This document shows, in pieces, positions 16,857 through 24,975 of a DNA stretch of 64,000 nucleotides (its first letter is position 1; every line of letters begins with the position of its first letter). The DNA is from Candidatus Obscuribacter phosphatis. Its GTDB lineage: Bacteria > Cyanobacteriota > Vampirovibrionia > Obscuribacterales > Obscuribacteraceae. Both the position numbers and the translations under genes were made by a program. Under the pieces are notes generated by a model that was given only the letters and a program-made list of their open reading frames with translations, was not told the DNA's origin and searched no databases. Location of the stretch: contig MOYA01000002.1 of the NCBI GenBank assembly GCA_001899315.1, positions 351,070 to 415,069 on the forward strand, read 5' to 3'.

Positions 16857-19800
16857 TGTCGCCATAGCCGCCGCCGCCTGGTGTCTCTATTTGAATAGAT
16901 TCGCCCGGTTCCAGCAAGACACTGTCGCAACTCTTTAGTTCAATCGCCGAACCGTCGCCTTTGATATGCAGGGTGCGACCGCTTTTGGCGGCGCCACCGC
17001 CTGCGATGCCTTGCGGGGCGGTTAGTCTTCTGCCCGAAAGTATATTTGCTTCCATTGTCTCTAGAAAGCGGAGGCGTCTTATGCAGCCGTCGCCGCCTTT
17101 GTTTAAGCCTTGCCCGCCGCTGCCTTTTCTAATTGAAAATTCTTCCAACAAAACCGGAAAGCGATTTTCTAAAATCTCTGGGTCGGTCAATCTAGAGTTG
17201 GTCATATGAGTTTGCACTGCATCTTGCCCGTTAAAGCTGTGGTCGCCATTGTGTCCGGCGCCGGCACCGCCGCAAACTGTTTCATAGTACTGATAGCGGG
17301 CATTGCCAAAGGTGAAATTGTTCATGGTGCCCTGACTATTTGCCAGTCTGCCTAGGGCTTGATAGAGAGCATCGACAATTATTTGCGAGGTTTCGACATT
17401 GCCTGCCACCACGGCTCTTGGGTAAGTGGGGGCAAGCAAGCTGCCGTCGGGAATGACTAGTTCAATTGGTTCTATGCAGCCTTCGTTGAGAGGTATGTCT
17501 TCTTTGGTCAGGGTGCGGAAGACATAGAGAACGGCGGCTCGCACTACCGCCTTGGGGGCGTTGAAATTTGAGGCAAGGGCGCCTGAAGTGCCGCTGAAGT
17601 CTACTGTGACCGTCTCTCTTTCTTTGTTTATCTTGATGGCGACTTTTATGCAACTGCCATCGTCGGTGCGGCATTCGGCTGTGCCGTCTTCTAATTCATG
17701 CAAAATGCGCCTGATCGCCCCGGCCGCGTTTTGGCGCACATGGGTCATATAGGCGAGCACCTGACCTTCGCCCCGCTCTCGGCAAAGGGTTCTCAGGGCT
17801 TCAATGCCTTTGTTATTGGCTGCCACTTGGGCTTTTAGGTCACTCAAGGTTTGATTGATATTGCGGGCCGGGTGCTCACCTTTCAAAAAGAGAGAGCGAA
17901 TTTCGTCTTCTAAAAGTAAACTATCTCTGACTATCAAAACATTGTCCAGCATGGCCCCTTCTTCTTCGATAGAGGTGCTGGTGGGCGGCATCGAGCCTGG
18001 TGTTATGCCGCCGATATCGGCGTGATGTCCGCGCGAAGCAACGAAAAATCTAATTTTGCCCCCGAGATAAACCGGGCTTATGGCGGTGATATCGGGCAGG
18101 TGGGTGCCGCCGTTATAAGGATTATTAGATAGATAGACATCGCCTTCTCTAAGCTCTTTAGCCGAGTCTATAAGGCTTTCTACAGCTTTGCCCATCGAGC
18201 CTAAATGTACCGGCATATGCGGGGCGTTGGCAATCAAGCGCCCTTGGCTATCAAAGACCGCGCAAGAGAAATCCAGCCGTTCTTTGATGTTTACCGAATG
18301 GCTCACCTGCTGCAGAGTTGTGCCCATCTCTTCGGCGATTGCCATAAAAATATTGTTGTATAACTCAAGCAGAACCGGGTCGCAGATAGTTTCTTCATGA
18401 CTGTCTGCTGACTCTAGCTTTGCGCCTGTCTCTATCGCTTTATTTGCCGGCACAAACTCAGCCTCAAGCAGCTGTGTGTTTTTGTTTTTAGCAATGCTGC
18501 TCGCTCTGACAATCTCAAGAGAACCGTCGCTTTCTACTTTGGCTTGCCAGCCTGGTTCTATAATGGTGGTGGCAACAGCGTCGGCAATCAGGGCTGGCCC
18601 TTGCACTATTTCATTTTTTCTAAGTTCATGCAAAAGTAAGGGTTTGATTTCGTGATAGCAACCTTGGGCATAGAGCCTGTGAATACCAGTCGCTGGCTTG
18701 GGTTGATGAAAATAGCTTATCGGCAGAGTTTGGTCGTTTGCAGCTAATTGCTTATTTGAATTTTCGCCATCTGTGCTTGTTTCTATCTGGCCAATTGCTT
18801 TGATGCTTTCTTTTAGTTCTACGGCTATTTCTTCAATAATCAGCTCGGCATTTTCAAGATTGAAGCCAAAGAGCTTTTGGTGATGCCTTCTGAACTCGTC
18901 TTTGAGACGAGTCTGAACCTCAGTTTGTTCAAGGCGCAAGCCTTTACCGAGAGCAATTTCAATCGCCGAATCAGAACCTTGATAGCGCAGAAAGACCAGT
19001 CTCTTTTCTGTGAAGTCTGAGATTTGGGGATTTTCTTGCCAATTTTCGGGTGAATTATCTTGTGAATTATTTCTTGAACTATCTTGTGAATTTTCCTGTG
19101 ACTTTGCCATTACTAGTTTGACCGATTCGAGCAAGAGGGCAAAGTCGTGTGAAAGCGAGGCGGCATCGGCAAGCGGCTTTCTTACTGTTCGTCTTTCCAT
19201 GGCGCTGAGCGCCGTTCTGCCGATGCCATAGGCCGAGAGCACGCCGGCTAGGGGGCTTGCGATTATGCGTTCTATACCAAGTCTCTCTGCAATCAAACAG
19301 GCATGTTGCCCGCCTGCGCCGCCGAAAGATATGAGGGTTGCTTTCTTTAGGTCATGTCCTTTTTCGGTGGAGACACGGGCGATAGCTCGGCTCATTTTTT
19401 CGACAGCTACTTTGAGAAAGCCAAGGGCGAGTTCTTCGGGCTTTTGGTAGCGCTTTAGACCTGTCTTCGCTACTACTTTTGCGCTCATTTCTTGCATGAG
19501 TTTTTGGGCGGCATCAAGACTTAGGGGCGCATCACCATTTGGTCCAAATGTTTTGGGAAAAAGGTCGGGAGAGATGCGTCCTAGAAGCAAGTTGGCATCT
19601 GTAACGGTTAGCGGCCCGCCCTTGCCGTAGCAGGCTGGTCCTGGGTAAGCGCCGGCGCTATCTGGTCCGGCAAGCAGTCTTTCACCATCAAACTTTAGTA
19701 TCGAGCCGCCGCCGGCGGCCACTGTGTGTACGGCTACAATTGGTGTTCGCACCCGCACTCCGGCGATAATAGTTTCGTATAGTCTTTCTGGTTCTTTTTC

Positions 19801-20709
19801 AAAATAAGAAACATCGGTGGAGGTGCCGCCCATGTCGAAAGCTACGGCTGGTCCTCCGCCACGGCTGAGGTTGAACATATGAGCGCCGACCACACCGCCC
19901 GCGGGTCCAGATAAAAGAGCATCTTTGCCGCTAAACTGTGAGGGGCTGGCCAGTCCGCCGTCCGACTTCATAAATGATACCGGTATTGGTGCTAATTCTT
20001 TCACCAGGTTTTGAGTATAGGCTTTGAGCGGTGGTGTGAGATAGGCATCGGCGCAAGTGGTGTCGCCGCGCCCGACATATTTGATCACTCGGTTTACTTG
20101 AGAAGACAACGAAATTTGTTCAAACCCGGCTTGGCAGGCTAGCTCACCCAATTGCTTTTCGTGGGTGTCGTTGAGATAGCTGTGCATCAAGAGTATGGCA
20201 ATAGCCGGTGGTTCTTTATACTGACGACGCAGTTCTTTCAGTGCAGCCAGTGCCTCGGCTGCGTCGATATCTTTGATTATGCTGCCGTCGGCTTGCATAC
20301 GGCAGTCTATTTCGAGCACTCGCTCGTAGAGAGGGGCGGCTCTTTGTATGTCTAGGGCGAAGATGTCGGAGCGTGCCTGGTAGCCGATCAAGAGGGCGTC
20401 GGCTAGTCCTTTGTTGGTGATAAGAATTAGGGGCGCGCCTTTTCTTGTCAAAAGAGCATTGGTGGCCACTGTGGTACCAGCGCGCACTTCGGCTATCGTC
20501 ATATCGACTTCTTGGCATTTTTCTTTGACAAAAGCAAAGAGTTCTTCGATGCCTTTTCTGGTGGCGGCACTGGCTGCAGCAGCCTCACCGGCATTGTTTG
20601 TGCTCAAAATTTTGTGCACATAAAGGCGACCGTCGGGGGCAAAAGCAACCAGGTCGGTGAAAGTGCCGCCGCGATCGACACAGATAGTCAAGCCATGTTT
20701 GTTTTTCAT
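16834..20709 (-). CDS. fused 5-oxoprolinase / hydantoinase A-B protein
   Basis: A 1291-residue ATP-dependent amidohydrolase in which the HyuA and HyuB halves are one chain, as in 5-oxoprolinase, which opens 5-oxo-L-proline to glutamate. The N-terminal half begins TICVDRGGTFTDLVAF (actin-like ATPase phosphate loop) and carries AFDMGGTSTDVSYFE and ISFGGAGGQHACLIAERLGI. The B half starts near LLELYNNIFMAIAEEMG and has IKERLDFSCAVFD, YNGGTHLPDIT and ETPGGGGYGD at the C-terminus. A low-complexity insert (ENSQDSSRNNSQDNSPEN) interrupts the A half. N-methylhydantoinase activity cannot be excluded. The 3' end overlaps the exporter gene by 23 bases. Confidence 0.9.
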   Translation of the reverse strand: MKNKHGLTICVDRGGTFTDLVAFAPDGRLYVHKILSTNNAGEAAAASAATRKGIEELFAFVKEKCQEVDMTIAEVRAGTTVATNALLTRKGAPLILITNKGLADALLIGYQARSDIFALDIQRAAPLYERVLEIDCRMQADGSIIKDIDAAEALAALKELRRQYKEPPAIAILLMHSYLNDTHEKQLGELACQAGFEQISLSSQVNRVIKYVGRGDTTCADAYLTPPLKAYTQNLVKELAPIPVSFMKSDGGLASPSQFSGKDALLSGPAGGVVGAHMFNLSRGGGPAVAFDMGGTSTDVSYFEKEPERLYETIIAGVRVRTPIVAVHTVAAGGGSILKFDGERLLAGPDSAGAYPGPACYGKGGPLTVTDANLLLGRISPDLFPKTFGPNGDAPLSLDAAQKLMQEMSAKVVAKTGLKRYQKPEELALGFLKVAVEKMSRAIARVSTEKGHDLKKATLISFGGAGGQHACLIAERLGIERIIASPLAGVLSAYGIGRTALSAMERRTVRKPLADAASLSHDFALLLESVKLVMAKSQENSQDSSRNNSQDNSPENWQENPQISDFTEKRLVFLRYQGSDSAIEIALGKGLRLEQTEVQTRLKDEFRRHHQKLFGFNLENAELIIEEIAVELKESIKAIGQIETSTDGENSNKQLAANDQTLPISYFHQPKPATGIHRLYAQGCYHEIKPLLLHELRKNEIVQGPALIADAVATTIIEPGWQAKVESDGSLEIVRASSIAKNKNTQLLEAEFVPANKAIETGAKLESADSHEETICDPVLLELYNNIFMAIAEEMGTTLQQVSHSVNIKERLDFSCAVFDSQGRLIANAPHMPVHLGSMGKAVESLIDSAKELREGDVYLSNNPYNGGTHLPDITAISPVYLGGKIRFFVASRGHHADIGGITPGSMPPTSTSIEEEGAMLDNVLIVRDSLLLEDEIRSLFLKGEHPARNINQTLSDLKAQVAANNKGIEALRTLCRERGEGQVLAYMTHVRQNAAGAIRRILHELEDGTAECRTDDGSCIKVAIKINKERETVTVDFSGTSGALASNFNAPKAVVRAAVLYVFRTLTKEDIPLNEGCIEPIELVIPDGSLLAPTYPRAVVAGNVETSQIIVDALYQALGRLANSQGTMNNFTFGNARYQYYETVCGGAGAGHNGDHSFNGQDAVQTHMTNSRLTDPEILENRFPVLLEEFSIRKGSGGQGLNKGGDGCIRRLRFLETMEANILSGRRLTAPQGIAGGGAAKSGRTLHIKGDGSAIELKSCDSVLLEPGESIQIETPGGGGYGDINSKTTA

Positions 20710-20764
20710 GGCACAATTTTATGACAGAAACGCTATTCAAAAGGAGCTTTTCAAGAAGAGCTTT

Positions 20765-20998
20765 TCAAGAAGCGTTTGTTGCCGCCGAAGAGAGACCATC
20801 CAATTGTCTGGCAGTGGTGTGGAAAGCTTCGGAGACAGCAGGACCTATCTTGCCCGATGTAAATGAAAATGCCAGCGCGCAAAGTATGCTGACAAAGGCA
20901 ATAAGGGTCGCGTATTCGGTGAGAGCCTGGGCGCGACTGCGTTTCTTCCTTGCAGATAGTTGTTTAGTCTGCCATAAGCAGACTTTCAAGTTGTTCAT
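20765..20998 (-). CDS. Flp-type IVb pilin-like protein
   Basis: A 77-residue protein with the layout of Flp/Fap pilins: a short basic leader (SARKKRSRAQ), then ALTEYATLIAFVSILCALAF, where the Glu-Tyr pair heads the hydrophobic helix used for filament packing. The residue before the expected cleavage site is not the usual Gly, so processing by a TadV-type peptidase is uncertain. No other tad genes are nearby. It lies 55 bases upstream of the oxoprolinase gene on the same strand. Confidence 0.68.
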   Translation of the reverse strand: MNNLKVCLWQTKQLSARKKRSRAQALTEYATLIAFVSILCALAFSFTSGKIGPAVSEAFHTTARQLDGLSSAATNAS

Positions 20999-21192
20999 GG
21001 AGACGTGGTAAGCCCTAAAGAAAAGAGATGAAAGGAAAAAAGATAAAAGGTAAGAGGGGAGAACTAGTTGCTTGGGGAGGCTTCCTGACTCATATCATTA
21101 GTAAATGGGAAGTAAGTGAGAACACTTTTGAGAAAGATATGAGCCTTTTTCCATCATAGCAGAAGTAAAGAAGTGGATGAATGGCCTATCAC

Positions 21193-21984
21193 TCAAGGGT
21201 TTGCCCTTAAGCCTCTGGCAATGAGCAGGGCTTTTGTCGCTTTCAATTGTCTTTCATAGCTTTCGTCTGCAAAGTAGTCTTTGTACTCGCTCAGTAACTC
21301 AGGCTTTGTATTGACTTCGGGCCAGTGCATGCGGTCCATCCAAAACTTGTTCATGCCGGTCAAGAAAGGACTCAGCTTTTCTAGCAGTCTTTCTGGATTG
21401 TGCGGCAGGAGCGGTGCCAGTGAAATGAAAGTATTGATTCCTGCTTGTTGCAACTCATGCAGAAGTTCCAGCCTTCTAGCTAAGGCAGGCGCTTTAGGCT
21501 CAAATTTTCTGATGATGTTTTCGTCGTCTGACGTGATACTGACGCCCACTGAAAGTGCTGGTCCAAAGCTCTTCAGCAAGTCTAGATCTTTCAAAATCAA
21601 GTGAGAGCGAGTATGCATGGTTATTTTAGCCGGCTTATAGAGAAGCAGTTCCTGCAGGCAGGCTTGACTGAGCCTATATTTGAGCTCCAAGTATTGATAT
21701 GGATCTGTGGCCGAACTGAAAAAAATACGCGAACCGAAAACCAAGGCTCTTTCTTTTCTAATTAGTTGGGGTGCATTCATCTTTACTTGCACCCAACTAC
21801 CCCAAGTAACTTCGTTGCGGCTGGCTGGAAACTTAGGTACATAGCAATAGGAGCAAGCAAACTGACAACCTGCATAAGGATTCAGCGAAAAATCGTAAGC
21901 CTCTGCCAGCGAGCCGAACTTTTGTGGTGTAAGGATGGATTTTGCAATTACTTCTGTAACTTGAACCATATCATCAATATACAT
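21193..21984 (-). CDS. SPL-like radical SAM protein
   Basis: A 263-residue radical S-adenosylmethionine enzyme of the spore-photoproduct-lyase-like/Rv2578c group. CQFACSYCYVP gives the Cys-x3-Cys-x2-Cys that binds the 4Fe-4S cluster, and SSATDPYQYLELKYRLS plus KITMHTRSHLILKDLDLL are typical of this group. The family's reaction in non-sporulating bacteria is unknown; DNA lesion repair is a guess. The start may be the first ATG (21984) or the internal ATG that begins MVQVTEV. It diverges from the TPR gene at 22071. Confidence 0.83.
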   Translation of the reverse strand: MYIDDMVQVTEVIAKSILTPQKFGSLAEAYDFSLNPYAGCQFACSYCYVPKFPASRNEVTWGSWVQVKMNAPQLIRKERALVFGSRIFFSSATDPYQYLELKYRLSQACLQELLLYKPAKITMHTRSHLILKDLDLLKSFGPALSVGVSITSDDENIIRKFEPKAPALARRLELLHELQQAGINTFISLAPLLPHNPERLLEKLSPFLTGMNKFWMDRMHWPEVNTKPELLSEYKDYFADESYERQLKATKALLIARGLRANP

Positions 21985-22070
21985 ACAAAAGTATGTATTG
22001 GCAATGGCCTCAACCTAAAATGCTAAAGTAATTGGCGGTGAGCCAGCCCTGCATACGGAAATTTCAATTT

Positions 22071-22682
22071 ATGATGGAAACTGATAAAGCCCCTCAAACT
22101 AAGCCGAGCCGAGAAGAATTATTGGCCACCTGGCAGAAATACAGTGAGGAAGGACATAAGGCTCATCAAGATAGGCGCTATGCTTTCGCCGAACTCAAAT
22201 TTATCAATGCCCTGAAAGCGGCTGAGGCTCTTGCCGACGGTCTTAAATCGTCCGAAGTGACCGGCGCTGCCAAGGAAAAATTGACGCCTGCAGAGCAGGC
22301 TGGACAATTGGAAGATCTGGAAAGATTGACTCGCGGTCTAAATAATTTGGCTGCACTCTATCAGTTGCAAGGCAAATATCAGATGGCGGAAGAGATGTAT
22401 GAACGCTGTTTAGATATAAAGCTTGATTTATTTGGTGAATTGCACTTAGACACAGCGGTTAATTTGCACAATCTGGCTACTTTGCACTGTGCTAAGAGAC
22501 GATTTGAAAAAGCGGAGATACTCTTTAAGCGCGCTCTAGAGATTAGAGAAAAGCTTCTGCCTGCAAATAGCCCCGAGATTATTTCCTTGCTTAAAAACTA
22601 TGCCGTCATGCTCAGCAAAGTGCATAGAGAAGACGAAGCCAAAGAAATGGAAGAGCGCATCAAGACATTGGAAAATCAGTAG
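22071..22682 (+). CDS. cytoplasmic TPR protein (kinesin-light-chain type repeats)
   Basis: About 203 residues from the ATG pair at 22071/22074, no signal peptide. Three TPR_12-type repeats of 42 residues are visible: LNNLAALYQLQGKYQMAEEM, then NLHNLATLHCAKRRFEKAEI, then SLLKNYAVMLSKVHREDEAK. Such repeats usually bind partner proteins. The frame extends upstream to a TTG at 22032, which lacks a ribosome site. It is convergent with another TPR gene whose end lies 45 bases away. Partner unknown. Confidence 0.8.
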   Translation: MMETDKAPQTKPSREELLATWQKYSEEGHKAHQDRRYAFAELKFINALKAAEALADGLKSSEVTGAAKEKLTPAEQAGQLEDLERLTRGLNNLAALYQLQGKYQMAEEMYERCLDIKLDLFGELHLDTAVNLHNLATLHCAKRRFEKAEILFKRALEIREKLLPANSPEIISLLKNYAVMLSKVHREDEAKEMEERIKTLENQ

Positions 22683-22727
22683 GGGCACCGTCTTTGACTG
22701 GTTGGCAGTGATCTAATCCTGCTTACT

Positions 22728-23564
22728 TTAGTAATCTAGACCCGACTTATTCATTTGTTCTTGGTTCCTTTTTAAGCTGGAAGCAATAGCGCGGTATTGA
22801 GCCGCCTGGCTTTTCTCGCCAGACTTTTCTAACTGGTCGGCTAGTTTATTCAAGAGAGCGGCCTGGCTAAAAAAGGCATGGGCGTTGACGTTCAACTGAG
22901 AGGCCTCTTTTAATAGACTGACCGCTTCGCTGTCTTTCTGCTGGGCCAAGAGACATTCAGCCAGCTCGAGCGTGGCTTGGGGTGTATGTATTGCCCGCAG
23001 ACCGCGTTCTTCTTTTTTGACACCATCAAAGTATTCTCTAAAATAACCTTCTGCTGTTTTGAAGTCGCCTTTCTTCATTGCCACATGGCCAAGTCCGGTT
23101 AGTTGTCTGGCCAGGTCTCGAGTTTGATAGTTGGGCACAGGCTTGCCCCAGACATGCGAAACTTCTTTGTTTATCTTGAGCGACTCTTGGTAAAGCGCTT
23201 CGGCTTCATCTAGCTTGCCGAGGGCAAGCAGTGTATCGGCTAGTTCATCGAGGGCAAAGGCGAGATTGCCGTCATTGTATAGACGGCGAAAGAGGCTGAG
23301 GCGCTGTCTGGCTAAGGGCTCAAGTGCTTTATTGTTCTTCTCTTGTTTGAGTGAGCGGGCGCGCTTTTCTAGATCTGCTAGTTGAGAGTCAAGGTTTTGT
23401 TTGTTCATGTCATCAGAGTGAGCAGGGGCACAGGCTATGAGACTACAGACCAAGCCGCCTGGCAAGGTTGTCGCCAACTCTGTCGCCAGGCTGACAATTA
23501 GGCTGAGGCTGGCGATACTTCTTAGCTTTCTCTGCTTTAGTTTTGATCTCTGCTCTTCTTTCAT
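22728..23564 (-). CDS. secreted TPR protein, 278 residues
   Basis: The N-terminus has a basic start and a hydrophobic stretch (SIASLSLIVSLATELATTLP) consistent with export. TPR-like units follow: AFALDELADTLLALGKLDEA, LARQLTGLGHVAMKKGDFKTA and LELAECLLAQQKDSEAVSLL. The C-terminal QLEKSGEKSQAAQYRAIASS is a further repeat. It is probably a periplasmic scaffold. No catalytic residues. Convergent with the cytoplasmic TPR gene at 22071-22682. Confidence 0.78.
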   Translation of the reverse strand: MKEEQRSKLKQRKLRSIASLSLIVSLATELATTLPGGLVCSLIACAPAHSDDMNKQNLDSQLADLEKRARSLKQEKNNKALEPLARQRLSLFRRLYNDGNLAFALDELADTLLALGKLDEAEALYQESLKINKEVSHVWGKPVPNYQTRDLARQLTGLGHVAMKKGDFKTAEGYFREYFDGVKKEERGLRAIHTPQATLELAECLLAQQKDSEAVSLLKEASQLNVNAHAFFSQAALLNKLADQLEKSGEKSQAAQYRAIASSLKRNQEQMNKSGLDY

Positions 23565-23838
23565 GCTTTTGTGCTTCCGTATTTCTCTTTCTCGCCAGGG
23601 TAAAGCTAACTACTGATGATCTTTGGGCATTAGGAAGACTTTTCTCTTAGGGAATAGCAGTTTTCTACAGCTTGTATATTGAGTGTATATGCGGCTTGCG
23701 CAAGGCTTATGCCACTAATGGTTCAAGCTTATGACATTGTTCTATATGGCTAAGATTGTCTCTTGATGGGGTGTTTGCTAGCTGAAAAATATTTGATTAG
23801 ACCTTTTCCGGGGTACTTCCGCATGGCTGAAGTTGCGC
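23565..23838. other. gene-free gap upstream of the orphan RNA
   Basis: This stretch separates the TPR gene start (minus strand) from the structured RNA. It should hold the promoter of the TPR gene. I see no coding frame, repeat or stable fold, and no clear -35 element for the RNA. Confidence 0.4.
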
Positions 23839-23854
23839 TATTATAAATACATAA

Positions 23855-24053
23855 GCGGTGAGCGACGGCGATTGTCCGAAGCTTCGAGCCGAGGGACCAA
23901 GTGGAAACGTCAGGTCTGCGCAGACCAGAGACTGTAGCTTGCGAGTCCGCCTATTGCGAATTCTGACTAATCGCAAGGGAGATATCGAGTCCACGCAAGG
24001 GACTGTCAGACGATAGCAAAGAGCCACTGTGGGTTAAACCAAGTGGCTTTTTT
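23855..24053 (+). ncRNA. candidate structured non-coding RNA, about 200 nt
   Basis: An AT-rich -10-like element (TATTAT/TATAAA, 23839-23847) precedes a GC-rich segment with many helices and ends in an intrinsic terminator. Helices I can draw: closing stem 23868-23876 with 24009-24017; palindromic hairpin GGTCTGCGCAGACC at 23913-23926; CTTGCGA/TCGCAAG (23938-23944 with 23971-23977); AGTCC/GGACT (23988-23992 with 24000-24004). No gene follows on this strand, since the next is convergent, so it is not a leader riboswitch. Size and layout would allow a 6S-like RNA, but I cannot match a family. Confidence 0.6.
24022..24053 (+). terminator. intrinsic terminator of the orphan RNA
   Basis: Stem AGCCACT/AGTGGCT (24022-24028 with 24042-24048), extended by TGG/CCA inside, followed directly by six T. 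The T-run is on the plus strand only, which sets the direction of transcription. Confidence 0.85.
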
Positions 24054-24073
24054 GTTGTCTATAGCAAGTTTGT

Positions 24074-24796
24074 TTAGAAACCGAATGGTCGAGCGCCCAT
24101 GTTCATATATGGATTGACCGGCATGCCCATGGGGACGCTGTTATACATGCCGTAATTGTTTCCGTAATTGTTGTTGTAACCGCTTCGGTTGGCGGCTCTA
24201 GTCATTAAGACCATCGATGTTACTGGAATGGCAACCGCTGCGGTGGTGCCTAGTATTCTGCCGGCTGCTCCCAAAGCGCTCTTCAGTTTGCTTGCTTTGC
24301 CGCCACAGCCGGAATACTGTGATGGATTAGTGCTGGTGTCGGTGTAGGCGGCGCTGTTTCTATAGGGATCATCTTGTCTCTGATGAGCGCTATGGGAATT
24401 CTCTGATTCTTGCGGCGCCCCATAGAGAGCTTTGGAATTTTGAATGGCTTGTTCCTGTATCTCGTAAGGTGTCGGCTCCTTCGGCTTGTAGTTTTTTCTG
24501 ACCTGCCCTTGATACTGCTGTGCGGCATATTCTGGCTGCTGGCTTTGATAGGGTTGCTGCTGACTTTGACCGGCTGCCTGCGGGTTTTGATTGGCGGCTT
24601 GCTGAGCGTAATTATCTGGCCCGCCATAGTTGGCGCTGTAGTTCATGTTCATATATTGGTTTTGGTACTGGTTCTGTTGTCCGTCGGGCAGGTACTGCTG
24701 ATATTGGCTAAAAGCCGGTTGAATCGATGAGGCAGCACCGACAATGGTCAAAAGGGAAAGCAAAGCTGCACCCTGGCAAGAGCGGTTTAGAAGCAT
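24074..24796 (-). CDS. secreted Q/N/Y-rich low-complexity protein
   Basis: 240 residues. After a signal peptide (GAALLSLLTIVGAASSIQPA) residues 30-125 are dominated by Gln, Asn and Tyr (QYQQYLPDGQQNQYQNQY and similar), a prion-like composition. A single conserved-looking linker (NYKPKEPTPYEIQEQAIQNS) precedes a hydrophobic segment (ILGTTAAVAIPVTSMVLM) and a second Asn/Tyr/Gly/Met-rich tail. Such proteins often form surface fibres or gels. Function not known. It is convergent with the orphan RNA, whose terminator ends 20 bases away. Confidence 0.7.
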   Translation of the reverse strand: MLLNRSCQGAALLSLLTIVGAASSIQPAFSQYQQYLPDGQQNQYQNQYMNMNYSANYGGPDNYAQQAANQNPQAAGQSQQQPYQSQQPEYAAQQYQGQVRKNYKPKEPTPYEIQEQAIQNSKALYGAPQESENSHSAHQRQDDPYRNSAAYTDTSTNPSQYSGCGGKASKLKSALGAAGRILGTTAAVAIPVTSMVLMTRAANRSGYNNNYGNNYGMYNSVPMGMPVNPYMNMGARPFGF

Positions 24797-24920
24797 GTTA
24801 AGCCTCTCCTGATAGTAAGTATGCTGGTGACTAAGAAGAAGGGAGCTAGAAGGGCAAAACTTTTGTTCGTCTTGGTTTTGTTTGTCTTGACATCATATGA
24901 GCGAATTGTGTCGATAGTAT

Positions 24921-24965
24921 GGCGAAATAGATTAAATCTAGAGCCAATCTATTTTCTATTTCGCC
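24921..24965. repeat. 11-base perfect inverted repeat
   Basis: GGCGAAATAGA at 24921-24931 and its exact complement at 24955-24965 enclose 23 bases that contain a second inverted pair. It lies just past the kinase-like gene stop, on the minus-strand reading. No T-run follows on either strand, so it is more likely an mRNA 3'-end stabiliser or a protein site than a classic terminator. Confidence 0.55.
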
Positions 24966-24975
24966 AAATCTAGAT

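Noticed and set aside
23797-24027. A 76-codon minus-strand open frame
   Set aside because: It lies across the helix-rich RNA region, has no ribosome site, and the translation is Arg/Ser/Leu-rich without protein-like pattern. The RNA reading explains the sequence better.
24020-24053. GCCACTG next to a hairpin, recalling the end of a cobalamin riboswitch
   Set aside because: The other cobalamin core blocks are absent and the segment forms a terminator.
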